Origin: an uncultured Porphyromonadaceae bacterium
GTDB taxonomy: Bacteria > Bacteroidota > Bacteroidia > Bacteroidales > Muribaculaceae
Direction: 5' to 3'
Assembly: GCA_900540205.1 (NCBI GenBank)
Contig: UQER01000009.1
Location: forward strand, 41,367-105,366
DNA: 64,000 nt
Program-made: the position numbers and the translations under genes
The notes under the pieces: generated by a model
The model's database searches: none
What the model saw: only the letters and a program-made list of their open reading frames with translations
Told to the model about the DNA's origin: nothing
In this document: piece by piece, positions 50,911 through 59,339 of the stretch
Layout: each line of letters opens with the position of its first letter
Numbering within the stretch: the first letter of the stretch is position 1

Positions 50911-51603
50911 ATGAAAAAATGGGTAGTATACGTGTTGGGCATCATAACCGGTATGATACTGACAGTTGTGTTAGCGTATTGTGTGAATTTATCAAACAAT
51001 GCCGGAGTCATAGGCCTTGAATTGTTTGATGAACCGGGAGAGTGTATGGACTACTCTCAATTTGAAGTGTTTCAAGTAGTAGAATCTGGGTGTGCATTAG
51101 CCAATGCCGGAGATTCCTTTGGTTCTGTAGTTTTAATTATGCCAAATGAAAATCAGCGGTTATACGATGGACAAAAAATCGAGCTAAAAAGCGACGAGTG
51201 TGCACAGCATATAGGGACATATAGATACGGCACTAAAATAGGCATTGAGAAAACTGTACCCGCTGTCAGGATAATTGATGGTGTGAATTCTTCTGAAATC
51301 GTTAAAAAGAATGCCGGAAAAATTTTGTTTGATGAACCAGGAGAGTGTGTGAGTCGGAAAAATTTTGAGGTTCAAAGAGTTTTGGAATCCGGCGATGCAA
51401 TAGCCTTGGAGATTAGTGACCAATTATCCGGATACGTGCTAACTTCTGATTTGGAGGTCATGATTCCGGCACAAGAAGGGAGCAATTTTTATGATAAACA
51501 AATTGTGAAAACACCTAAGGGTAAATGCGCTCGTCAGATAGGAACCTACACATATAAGAAGTACGGCGATACGAAAGTGATACCTATTGTTTCTTTCGAA
51601 TGA
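50911..51603 (+). CDS. Membrane-anchored ORFan with two copies of a ~90-residue domain
   Basis: 230 residues. One N-terminal transmembrane helix (about 4-25) is followed by two related halves. Each opens with LFDEPGEC (about 38 and 133), continues with FEV-x-x-VLESG and ends with C-A-x-Q-IGTY-x-Y (about 95 and 205). An internal duplication is therefore certain, while the family is unknown. Paired cysteines in each copy may form a disulfide in the periplasm. The gene is markedly AT-richer than its neighbours, has its own terminator and is bracketed by REPIN-like elements, which suggests recent acquisition. Confidence 0.6.
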   Translation: MKKWVVYVLGIITGMILTVVLAYCVNLSNNAGVIGLELFDEPGECMDYSQFEVFQVVESGCALANAGDSFGSVVLIMPNENQRLYDGQKIELKSDECAQHIGTYRYGTKIGIEKTVPAVRIIDGVNSSEIVKKNAGKILFDEPGECVSRKNFEVQRVLESGDAIALEISDQLSGYVLTSDLEVMIPAQEGSNFYDKQIVKTPKGKCARQIGTYTYKKYGDTKVIPIVSFE

Positions 51604-51689
51604 AGGCCGCATTGAAATAAAGTGCGGTCTATATGGCATAAGTTCACGGCCGCTACCTCTCCGAGGTGCAGTTAACTTGCTTATTATCA

Positions 51690-51720
51690 CCCCACGATGC
51701 GCTTCGCTTTCGTGGGGTTT
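51690..51720 (+). terminator. Terminator of the duplicated-domain ORFan
   Basis: CCCCACGA (51690-51697) pairs with TCGTGGGG (51710-51717), followed by TTT. Confidence 0.7.
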
Positions 51721-51810
51721 ACCACAGCCCATCGCCTCCGGCGATAATGTATGGATTTTTGCGGAGTGTGCTTATGGTCAGTCTTATTTTGTAATAAGAA
51801 TCGTCATTAC

Positions 51811-51890
51811 GTAGGGACATCGCTTTGCGATGTGGAACAAAGAAGGCATTAAACCAAGCCTTTTCCACATCGCAAAGCGATGTCCCTACA
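51811..51890. repeat. REPIN-like inverted repeat, family B
   Basis: GTAGGGACATCGCTTTGCGA onward (51811-51837) is matched perfectly by its reverse complement at 51863-51889: 27 of 27 bases, with a 25-bp spacer. Each arm holds its own palindrome ACATCGC-ttt-GCGATGT. The GTAGGG head and nested layout equal family A, while the core sequence differs. Confidence 0.75.
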
Positions 51891-51947
51891 ATATGAAATA
51901 GATTCTCGATATAAATGTGTTTATACCTTAGGACGGCGAGGGAGGGG

Positions 51948-52700
51948 TTATTTGCGGGGGTCGAAGCCGCGGTGGCGGAGGGCGGTGAGCATGGTGTAGT
52001 TCATGGCCTCACGGTAGTAGCCGAGCATGTGGTTGACCCAGTCGTTCTGTGTCTGCGTGCCGCTGCGGGTGGCGTTGTAGCGTGTGACTTCGGCGTCGTA
52101 GGCAAGGAGGTCGGGCGCCATGTTGTCGCGGCGGTAGGTGTCGTGATGGATTAAGAGGCTTTGCGGCTGTTTGGGCTTGAGGTCGGGCATTTCGCGGGGG
52201 ATGCCGATGGCCAGACCGCATACGAGATAGACGTGCGGCGGCAGCTGCAGTAGGGCAGAAATGTCGTCGGGAGCGGCAGTGCGTGCGTAGCCTATGCAGC
52301 ATGTGCCGAGTCCGCGCGAGCATGCCGCAGTGACGGCGCTCATCATGGCCAGTGAGGCGTCGACGGTGCCGAGAATCAGGCCGTCGGCGGTGTTGTATAT
52401 CTCAGGCATGGTTGCACCCTTTGCTTCGGCGGCGCATGCAATCTTGTTGAAGTCGGCGCAGAACGCAAGGAAGTGGGAGCAGGTTTTGATCTGCTTCTGG
52501 TTTGTAAGTTCGTATAGGCGCTGTTTCAGTGCCGTATCGGTTACATCGATTACGGAATACTGCTGCGCGTTGTAGCTTGTGGGGGTGTTGCGGATGGCGT
52601 CGAAGATGAACTGCATGTCGTCGGGCGACACCGGTTCGTATTCGTAGCGGCGGATGCTGCGGCGTTGCAGCAGGGTTTCTGAAACGGTTTTATTAATCAT
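51948..52700 (-). CDS. Nitroreductase family flavoprotein
   Basis: 250 residues of the FMN-dependent nitroreductase fold. The N-terminal TLLQRRSIRRYEYEPVSPDD carries the FMN-phosphate-binding RRSIRxY motif; NTPTSYNAQQYSVIDV and the C-terminal GLGTCCIGYARTA and VYLVCGLAIGIP follow. It should use NAD(P)H to reduce nitro compounds, quinones or flavins in the cytosol; the true substrate is unknown. It lies downstream of pyrD on the same strand with 102 bp between. Confidence 0.88.
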   Translation of the reverse strand: MINKTVSETLLQRRSIRRYEYEPVSPDDMQFIFDAIRNTPTSYNAQQYSVIDVTDTALKQRLYELTNQKQIKTCSHFLAFCADFNKIACAAEAKGATMPEIYNTADGLILGTVDASLAMMSAVTAACSRGLGTCCIGYARTAAPDDISALLQLPPHVYLVCGLAIGIPREMPDLKPKQPQSLLIHHDTYRRDNMAPDLLAYDAEVTRYNATRSGTQTQNDWVNHMLGYYREAMNYTMLTALRHRGFDPRK

Positions 52701-52802
52701 AGCGGGCGGTTTGAAGTTCAGTTCTTTTCAAAAAATCTTCTTCCGAAAAAGAATTACACACTTTTAGTGTAGTAACACCGCTGACTATGCTTTGGTTTGG
52801 CA

Positions 52803-53708
52803 TCAGATGATGCCACGGATCGATGCGAGGTCGGGGAGGTTGTGGCGGTCGAGGTATTCGTTGATGCCGTCGACAATTTTCACGGTTACGGCCGGGTCGA
52901 TGAAGTTGGCTGTGCCCACTTCTATGGCTGTGGCGCCTGCCATGATGAACTCAAGGGCGTCGCGTGCGTTCATGATGCCGCCGAGACCCACCACGGGGAT
53001 GCCAACGGCCTTGGCCACCTGCCAGACCATTCTCACTGCCACGGGGCGTACGGCAGGTCCGGAAAGTCCGCCGGTGATGGTGGATAGATAGGGGCGCCGG
53101 CGCTCTACGTCGATGGCCATGCCCAGAAGTGTGTTGATCAGCGAGACGGCATCGGCGCCTTCGGCCTCTACGGCACGCGCTATATCGGCTATGGAGGTTA
53201 CGTTGGGCGAGAGCTTGACAATGAGCGTGCCCGGCCATGCCTTGCGCACGGCGCGTGTCACTTCGGCTGCCCCTTCACAGGTGGTGCCGAAAGCCATGCC
53301 GCCCTGTTTCACGTTGGGGCAGGAGATGTTCACCTCCACTGCATGTATCTTCGGGCATTGCGTGAGGCGGTGGCACACTTCGGTGTAGTCGGCCACGGAT
53401 GCTCCCGACACGTTTACCATAATTTCAGTGTCAAGATGCTCGATGCGCGGATAAATGTGTTCAATGAAGTAGTCAACCCCTTTGTTCTGCAGACCCACGG
53501 CGTTGAGCATACCCGAGGGCGTCTCGGCCATGCGCGGATAGGGGTTGCCTTCGCGGTGATTGAGCGTTGTGCCTTTTACGATGAAGCCACCGAGGCGGTT
53601 CAGATCGATGAAATCGGCGAATTCCTCGCCGTAACCGAATGTGCCTGACGCTGTGAGCACCGGATTTTTCAACTTCAGTGCGCCTATGTTGACTTCAAGA
53701 TTTGCCAT
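52803..53708 (-). CDS. pyrD: Dihydroorotate dehydrogenase, class 1B catalytic subunit
   Basis: 301 residues. PyrD oxidises dihydroorotate to orotate in pyrimidine synthesis. The FMN-binding start LKLKNPVLTASGTFGYGEEF and the catalytic block VEVNISCPNVKQGGMAFGT, with the class 1 cysteine base, are present, together with SLINTLLGMAIDVERRRP and GLSGPAVRPVAV, which mark class 1B. This class normally works with the electron-transfer subunit PyrK; pyrK, often next to pyrD, is not in the window. Confidence 0.95.
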   Translation of the reverse strand: MANLEVNIGALKLKNPVLTASGTFGYGEEFADFIDLNRLGGFIVKGTTLNHREGNPYPRMAETPSGMLNAVGLQNKGVDYFIEHIYPRIEHLDTEIMVNVSGASVADYTEVCHRLTQCPKIHAVEVNISCPNVKQGGMAFGTTCEGAAEVTRAVRKAWPGTLIVKLSPNVTSIADIARAVEAEGADAVSLINTLLGMAIDVERRRPYLSTITGGLSGPAVRPVAVRMVWQVAKAVGIPVVGLGGIMNARDALEFIMAGATAIEVGTANFIDPAVTVKIVDGINEYLDRHNLPDLASIRGII

Positions 53709-53749
53709 GTGACAATGTTAAGGTTGATTTATTTGGGTTATGTTGAATG

Positions 53750-53780
53750 CAAAATTAAACTAAAATAGTCGAAAATGCAA
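53750..53780 (-). promoter_or_regulatory. Promoter of pyrD
   Basis: Minus-strand TTGC (53777-53780), 19 nt, TAATTTTG (53750-53757), leaving a leader of about 35 nt. Confidence 0.6.
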
Positions 53781-53832
53781 CGCACTGAGGCTCCTTGTTG
53801 AGTATTTTGTGCGTATTGGTAGTATTTAATAG

Positions 53833-53863
53833 TTGGGAGAATCCCGAAAAATCAATAAATTTG
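53833..53863 (+). promoter_or_regulatory. Promoter of the uronate (kdu) operon
   Basis: TTG (53833-53835), 20 nt, TAAATTTG (53856-53863). The leader to kduD is about 118 nt, long enough for a regulatory site, although no clear operator palindrome was found. Confidence 0.6.
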
Positions 53864-53987
53864 TAAAGTCTTTACTGTACACCGACGAATTTATATCAGA
53901 ATGGCCGTTGGCGTTGGATTTTATGAATTACACATTTGATTTTATGATTAACACAATAATAACAATAACCTATAAATTATTTCAACC

Positions 53988-54785
53988 ATGATGAGTCAAT
54001 TTTCGCTGGAAGGGAAAGTAGCATTGGTGACAGGCGCGGCCTATGGAATCGGTCTGGCTATAGCAGAGGCATTTGCAAAAGCCGGAGCAAAAATAGTGTT
54101 CAACTGCTCGCGTCAGGAAACAGTGGACCGCGGTCTGAAAGCGTACAAGGAGAAAGGCATAGAAGCCAAGGGCTATCTGTGTGATGTTACAAACGAAGAA
54201 TCAGTGAAGGCAATGGTGGCTGATATCGAGGCCACTGTAGGCACCATCGATATTCTTGTCAACAATGCCGGCATCATCAAACGTATCCCCATGGAGGAGA
54301 TGGCAGTTGAGGATTTCCGCCGCGTGGTGGATGTGGACCTCATAGCGCCGTTTATCATGTCGAAGGCCGTTATCCCCGGTATGATCAAAAAGGGTCATGG
54401 CAAAATCATCAACATCTGCTCTATGATGAGCGAGCTTGGCCGTGAGACCGTTAGTGCCTATGCAGCTGCCAAGGGTGGCCTGAAGATGCTCACCCGCAAC
54501 ATCTGCTCCGAATACGGCGAAGCCAACATCCAGTGCAACGGCATCGGTCCGGGTTACATAGCCACCGAGCAGACCGCTCCGCTGCGTGAGCGTCAGGCCG
54601 ACGGCAGCCGCCATCCGTTCGACCAGTTCATTATCTCCAAGACTCCGGCAGGACGCTGGGGCACACCCGAGGATCTGATGGGACCGGCCGTGTTCCTGGC
54701 TTCGGATGCATCCAACTTTGTTAACGGACATGTGCTTTACGTCGACGGCGGCATTCTGGCTTACATCGGCAAACAACCCAAATGA
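53988..54785 (+). CDS. kduD: 2-deoxy-D-gluconate 3-dehydrogenase / gluconate 5-dehydrogenase-type SDR
   Basis: 265 residues, cytosolic short-chain dehydrogenase: cofactor motif TGAAYGIG near the N-terminus, VNNAG, the catalytic Tyr-Lys in SAYAAAKGGLKML and the family end VNGHVLYVDGGILAYIG. In a locus with kduI, kdgK and eda the expected reaction is reduction of 3-deoxy-D-glycero-2,5-hexodiulosonate (DKII) to 2-keto-3-deoxygluconate. Closely related IdnO-type enzymes act on 5-ketogluconate, so the exact substrate is inferred from context. ATG 53988 is followed by a second ATG. The end overlaps the DUF4861 frame. Confidence 0.88.
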   Translation: MMSQFSLEGKVALVTGAAYGIGLAIAEAFAKAGAKIVFNCSRQETVDRGLKAYKEKGIEAKGYLCDVTNEESVKAMVADIEATVGTIDILVNNAGIIKRIPMEEMAVEDFRRVVDVDLIAPFIMSKAVIPGMIKKGHGKIINICSMMSELGRETVSAYAAAKGGLKMLTRNICSEYGEANIQCNGIGPGYIATEQTAPLRERQADGSRHPFDQFIISKTPAGRWGTPEDLMGPAVFLASDASNFVNGHVLYVDGGILAYIGKQPK

Positions 54786-54799
54786 AGCCGGACTGCATT

Positions 54800-55948
54800 A
54801 TGAACAAGACAATCGGCGTGCTCGCGCTGGCTGCATCGCTTGCAGCCGGCGGGTGCACGCAAAAACACACGATTACAGTAGAGAATCCATCTGATCTGGC
54901 TGCCGACGGCGAGATGGCACAGGTGCCTCTGCAGGATGTGCTGGCCAAAGTAGGCGACCGTTTTGTCATCACCGATGCCGACGGTGCCGAAGTGCCGTAT
55001 CAGGTTACTTACGACAGTCTGGTGATATTCCCCGTTACGGCTGAAGCCGCGTCGGAGGTGGTCTACACCCTTTCGGCCGGTGAGCCTGCGCCTGTCGACA
55101 CATTGGTGTGGGGGCGCAAATTCCCCGAACGCAAGGACGACATGGCCTGGGAAAACGACCGTTCGGCCTACCGTGCCTATGGCCCTGCTCTGCAGGCTTC
55201 AGGCGAGCGTGCCTTCGGTTACGATATCTGGACAAAAAGTGTACCAACCCGGGTGCTTGAGGAGCGTTTCGCCAACGACATCCAGCACGGCATCTCGTTT
55301 CATGTGGATCATGGCAACGGGATGGACGTATATGCCGTGGGTCCTACCCTCGGCGGCGGTACGGCTGCACTGCTCGACAGTCTGGGCAACATAGTTTATC
55401 CGTATTGCTGGGACACCTATGAAGTTCTCGACAACGGTCCGCTGCGTTTCACCGTGCGTCTGGACTACAAGCCTCTGACGGTGGACGGTGATACGGCCGT
55501 TGTGGAATCAAGGCTCATCACGCTCGACCGCGGGGCATGGCTCAACCGCACGGAGGTGACCTACCGAGGCCTGACACATGAGGCACGCGTGGCACCCGGA
55601 ATCGTGGTGCATCGCCAGCATCCCGACGGCTATACACTGAACCGCGAGGCCGGCTATATGGCCTATGCCGATTCAACTGAAAACGCGGCAAATGGCAACG
55701 GCGTGATTTATGTGGGCGTCGTGGCTCCGCAAAGCGATGCGTTCGAGTATAATGCGCTCGCCGAACCCGCCGGCGATGCCATCGGGCATATTCTCGCTCC
55801 GGCACCGTATGCCGACGGCACTCCCTACATCTATTACTGGGGTTCCGGATGGAGCAAGGGCGGAGTGGCCGGCGAGCAGGAATGGAATGCCATTCTCGAC
55901 GCAGCCGCACGGCGTGTGGCTGCGCCGCTGAAAGCACGCGTGGACTGA
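54800..55948 (+). CDS. DUF4861 family lipoprotein
   Basis: 382 residues from ATG 54800 (an ATG at 54782 overlaps kduD by 4 nt). The signal peptide ends in a lipobox, SLAAGGC. The body matches DUF4861 proteins: TITVENPSDLAADGEMAQVP, VWGRKFPERKDDMAWENDRS, AYRAYGPALQ, FHVDHGNGMDVYAVGPTLGG and YIYYWGSGWSKGG near the end. The family is found in Bacteroidota loci for uronate-containing polysaccharides, with no defined activity I know of. A lipid-anchored envelope position next to an exported KduI suggests handling of uronate products outside the cytosol. Confidence 0.85.
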   Translation: MNKTIGVLALAASLAAGGCTQKHTITVENPSDLAADGEMAQVPLQDVLAKVGDRFVITDADGAEVPYQVTYDSLVIFPVTAEAASEVVYTLSAGEPAPVDTLVWGRKFPERKDDMAWENDRSAYRAYGPALQASGERAFGYDIWTKSVPTRVLEERFANDIQHGISFHVDHGNGMDVYAVGPTLGGGTAALLDSLGNIVYPYCWDTYEVLDNGPLRFTVRLDYKPLTVDGDTAVVESRLITLDRGAWLNRTEVTYRGLTHEARVAPGIVVHRQHPDGYTLNREAGYMAYADSTENAANGNGVIYVGVVAPQSDAFEYNALAEPAGDAIGHILAPAPYADGTPYIYYWGSGWSKGGVAGEQEWNAILDAAARRVAAPLKARVD

Positions 55949-56010
55949 TAAGTCTCATAAATTCAATTAATTCAATCAAAGCATTCAGATTTTAGAAACA
56001 TTAATAGTAA

Positions 56011-57432
56011 ATGGAAGAAGTATTCAAATATATAATCGGACTCGGTGCGGCCGTGATGATGCCGGTGATTTTCACTGTGCTCGGTGTGTGCATCGGCATA
56101 AAGTTCGGCGATGCCCTGAAAGCCGGCCTGAAGGTTGGTGTGGGTTTCATCGGCCTGTCGATCGTGACGGCGCTGCTCACATCTGCACTCGGCCCTGCAC
56201 TTGACAAGGTGGTGGACATCTACGACCTGAAGCTGAAAGTGTTCGACATGGGGTGGCCTGCGGCTGCCTCTGTGGCCTACAACACAGCGGTCGGTGCGTT
56301 CATTATCCCGGTGTGTCTTGGCGTGAACCTTCTCATGCTTGTGACCAAGACGACCCGTACTGTCAACATCGACCTGTGGAACTACTGGCACTTCGCCTTC
56401 ATCGGCGCGGTGATCTATTTCGCCAGCGACTCGCTCGCATGGGGATTTTTCGGAGCAGTGATATGCTATATCATCACCCTGATTCTTGCCGACATAACTG
56501 CCAAGAAGTTCCAGGGCTTTTATGAGGGTCTTGACGGCATCTCAATCCCGCAGCCTTTCTGCGCCGGTTTTGTACCCTTCGCATGGGCCATCAACAAGGG
56601 TCTGGATAAAATTCCCGGCATGAACAAACTCGAAATTGACGCCGAGGGTCTGAAAAAGAAATTCGGCGTGCTTGGCGAGCCTCTGTTTCTCGGTGTAATA
56701 GTGGGTGTGGGCATCGGTTGCCTCACCTGCAAGACCGGCGGCGAGATTGTCGACAAGATTCCCTATATCCTCGGTCTGGGCATAAAGATGGGTGCCGTGA
56801 TGGAACTGATTCCCCGTGTGACAGCCCTGTTCATCGAAGGACTGCGCCCCATCAGTGATGCCACACGCAGCCTTATCGCGCGTAAATTCAAGGGCGCCGA
56901 GGGGCTGAACATCGGTATGAGCCCGGCACTTGTCATCGGCCATCCCACCACACTTGTGGTGTCGCTGCTGCTGATTCCCCTGACGCTTGTACTTGCCGTG
57001 CTTCTCCCCGGCAACGAGTTTCTGCCGCTGGCATCGCTCGCAGGTATGTTCTATTTCTTCCCGCTGGTGCTCCCGTACACCAAAGGCAATGTGGTCAAGA
57101 GCCTGATTGTAGGCGTGGTGGTGATGGTGCTCGGCCTTTATATGGTCACCAACCTTGCGCCTTGGTTCACCCTTGCAGCCAAGGATGTATATGCCGCAAC
57201 GGGCGATGCTGCAGTGCATATTCCTGACGGTTTTGCCGGTGGCAGCCTCGACTTCGCGGCGAGCCCGATGGCATGGGTGATATTCCAGTGTACCGAAAAT
57301 CTGAAATATATCGGAGCCGGCATCCTGGTGGCAATCACAATGGGAATGATGTGGTGGAACCGCGTGCACATCCTGCGCAATCAGCGTGTCATGGCCGAGA
57401 AAGGTGCGGACACTATCCAGACTACCGAATAA
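56011..57432 (+). CDS. GatC-like PTS EIIC permease (orphan)
   Basis: 473 residues with about ten or more membrane segments. The galactitol-EIIC family is evident: MGWPAAASVAYNT, TRTVNIDLWNYWHFAFIGA, YEGLDGISIPQPF, KFGVLGEPLFLGVIVGVGIG, MELIPRVTALFIEGL and PALVIGHPTTLVVSLLLIPL. In enteric bacteria GatC works with GatA/GatB and PTS energy proteins. None of these is encoded here and EIIA/EIIB domains are not fused to it. Its place between the lipoprotein and kdgK argues for uptake of a deoxy-uronate or related acid, possibly as a secondary carrier without phosphorylation. Confidence 0.88.
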   Translation: MEEVFKYIIGLGAAVMMPVIFTVLGVCIGIKFGDALKAGLKVGVGFIGLSIVTALLTSALGPALDKVVDIYDLKLKVFDMGWPAAASVAYNTAVGAFIIPVCLGVNLLMLVTKTTRTVNIDLWNYWHFAFIGAVIYFASDSLAWGFFGAVICYIITLILADITAKKFQGFYEGLDGISIPQPFCAGFVPFAWAINKGLDKIPGMNKLEIDAEGLKKKFGVLGEPLFLGVIVGVGIGCLTCKTGGEIVDKIPYILGLGIKMGAVMELIPRVTALFIEGLRPISDATRSLIARKFKGAEGLNIGMSPALVIGHPTTLVVSLLLIPLTLVLAVLLPGNEFLPLASLAGMFYFFPLVLPYTKGNVVKSLIVGVVVMVLGLYMVTNLAPWFTLAAKDVYAATGDAAVHIPDGFAGGSLDFAASPMAWVIFQCTENLKYIGAGILVAITMGMMWWNRVHILRNQRVMAEKGADTIQTTE

Positions 57433-57465
57433 TTTATTAAACAAACTATACAATACAATCGTAAG

Positions 57466-58488
57466 ATGAGCAAAATTGTAACCCTCGGCGAAATTATGCT
57501 GAGACTTTCGCCTGCCGGATGTCACCGCTTTGTGCAGGTAGATTCGTTCGATGTTATTTGGGGTGGCGGCGAAGCCAACGTGGCCGTGAGCTGTGCCAAC
57601 TACGGCCATGAAGCCGTGTTCGTGAGCAAGCTGCCGGAACATGAGATAGGGCAGGCTGCTGTGAACGCGCTGCGCCGTTATGGTGTCAACACCGATTTCA
57701 TAGCCCGTGGCGGCAACCGCGTGGGCATCTATTACTGCGAGACCGGCGCCTCGATGCGTCCCTCGAAAGTAATCTACGACCGTGCCGGCTCAGCCATAGC
57801 CGAGGCCGACCCCAGTGATTTCGATTTCGATGCAATCATGGAGGGTGCCGACTGGTTCCACTGGAGCGGCATCACACCGGCCATCTCCGACAAGGCAGCC
57901 GAGCTGACGCGCCTTGCCTGCGAGGCCGCAAAGCGCCACGGCGTGACGGTGAGCGTCGACCTTAATTTCCGCAAGAAACTCTGGACAAAGGAGAAAGCCC
58001 AGAGCATCATGCGTCCGCTCATGCAGTATGTGGATGTGTGCATCGGCAACGAAGAGGACGCCGAACTGTGCCTCGGGTTCAAGCCCGATGCCGACGTAGA
58101 GGGCGGCTCGACAGATGCCGAAGGCTACAAGGGCATTTTCAAGGCCATGGCCGAGGAATTCGGCTTCAAATATGTGGTGTCGACCCTGCGCGAAAGCTAT
58201 TCGGCTACCCACAACGGCTGGAAGGCCATGATTTACAACGGCAGCGAGTTCTATCAGAGCAAACGCTACGACATCAACCCCATCATAGACCGTGTGGGTG
58301 GTGGCGATTCGTTCTCCGGCGGTCTGATTCACGGAATGCTCACAATGGGCACCCAGGCAGAGGCGCTTGAATTCGCTGTTGCCGCATCGGCATTGAAGCA
58401 CACCATCCCCGGCGACTTCAATCTGGTGAGCGAGGCTGAGGTGAAAGCGCTTGCCGGCGGCAGTGCCAACGGCCGCGTGCAGCGTTGA
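57466..58488 (+). CDS. kdgK: 2-keto-3-deoxygluconate kinase (PfkB family)
   Basis: 340 residues. PfkB/ribokinase motifs: the start TLGEIMLRLSPAG, the sugar-binding WGGGEANVAVSCANYG and the C-terminal ATP/catalytic-base motif DRVGGGDSFSGGLIHG (GGGD in place of the more usual GAGD). Phosphorylates KDG to KDPG in the cytosol. Context (KduD before, Eda after) supports KDG as substrate over other sugars. It follows the permease by 33 bp. Confidence 0.92.
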   Translation: MSKIVTLGEIMLRLSPAGCHRFVQVDSFDVIWGGGEANVAVSCANYGHEAVFVSKLPEHEIGQAAVNALRRYGVNTDFIARGGNRVGIYYCETGASMRPSKVIYDRAGSAIAEADPSDFDFDAIMEGADWFHWSGITPAISDKAAELTRLACEAAKRHGVTVSVDLNFRKKLWTKEKAQSIMRPLMQYVDVCIGNEEDAELCLGFKPDADVEGGSTDAEGYKGIFKAMAEEFGFKYVVSTLRESYSATHNGWKAMIYNGSEFYQSKRYDINPIIDRVGGGDSFSGGLIHGMLTMGTQAEALEFAVAASALKHTIPGDFNLVSEAEVKALAGGSANGRVQR

Positions 58489-58571
58489 TGCATTCAACCT
58501 TTTTAAAATAGAATTCGACATTTTAGAAAGGTGATTATAAGATTTTAAATATCAAAAAGACAGCTGAATAG

Positions 58572-58600
58572 GCTTGTCAAGGCGCTATTCGGTAAATTTG
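58572..58600 (+). promoter_or_regulatory. Possible internal promoter before eda
   Basis: CTTG (58572-58575), 17 nt, TAAATTTG (58593-58600). Spacing is slightly short; it may give eda and kduI some independent expression. The 124-bp gap after kdgK is otherwise AT-rich without a terminator. Confidence 0.4.
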
Positions 58601-58612
58601 CAATAAAAAAAC

Positions 58613-59281
58613 ATGGCAAGATTCGATAAACTGGCCGTACTGGCCAAGATGGCGCAGGCGCCTGTGGTGCCCGTGTTCTACCACAAGGATGCGCAGACTG
58701 CATGCTCTGTGGTAAAGGCATGCTACGAAGGTGGAGTGCGCGCTTTTGAGTTTACCAACCGTGGCGACTTTGCCCATGAGGTGTTCGAGCAGGTGGTGAA
58801 ATTCGCAGCCAAGGAATGCCCAGAGATGGCCGTCGGTGTAGGCTCCGTGGTAGAGCCAGCTACTGCGGCGCTTTACATGCAGCTTGGCGCATGTTTCGTG
58901 GTAGGCCCGATGTTCAATCCTGAAGTGAGCCGTGTGTGCAACCGTCGCGGAGTGCCTTACACCCCCGGCTGCGGCACAGTGAGCGAAATAGGTGCGGCGC
59001 AGGAAACCGGTTGCGACCTCTGCAAGGTGTTCCCCGGCGATGTGCTCGGCCCGAAATTCGTGAAGGGACTTATGGCTCCGATGCCCTGGAGCAAGCTGAT
59101 GGTTACGGGCGGAGTTGAACCTACGGAGGAGAATCTCAAGGCATGGTTTGCCGCCGGTGTATATTGCGTGGGCATGGGCTCGAAATTGTTCCCGTCCGAC
59201 CGCGTGGCAGCAGGCGACTGGGCGTATGTCGCCGACAAGTGCCGCGAGTCGATCGCCATCGCTCTGGCCAACCGCAAATAA
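58613..59281 (+). CDS. eda: KDPG/KHG aldolase
   Basis: 222 residues. Eda splits KDPG into pyruvate and glyceraldehyde-3-phosphate. The Schiff-base lysine is K138 (DLCKVFPGD), the catalytic glutamate E46 (RAFEFTNRG), and the phosphate-binding glycine segment is MVTGGVEPTEEN. No transport signal. It is the last cytosolic step of the uronate route encoded in this operon. Confidence 0.95.
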   Translation: MARFDKLAVLAKMAQAPVVPVFYHKDAQTACSVVKACYEGGVRAFEFTNRGDFAHEVFEQVVKFAAKECPEMAVGVGSVVEPATAALYMQLGACFVVGPMFNPEVSRVCNRRGVPYTPGCGTVSEIGAAQETGCDLCKVFPGDVLGPKFVKGLMAPMPWSKLMVTGGVEPTEENLKAWFAAGVYCVGMGSKLFPSDRVAAGDWAYVADKCRESIAIALANRK

Positions 59282-59282
59282 T

Positions 59283-59307
59283 CAGTGGGCGCCGATCGGC
59301 GCCACTG
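59283..59307 (+). other. Intercistronic hairpin between eda and kduI
   Basis: CAGTG-g-GCGCC (59283-59293) folds with GGCGC-CACTG (59298-59307) around a GATC loop, with a single bulged G. No T run follows, so it is more likely an mRNA stability or processing element than a terminator. Confidence 0.5.
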
Positions 59308-59339
59308 TGGATTCAAATTTTAGAAGATAAAGAAAATTA

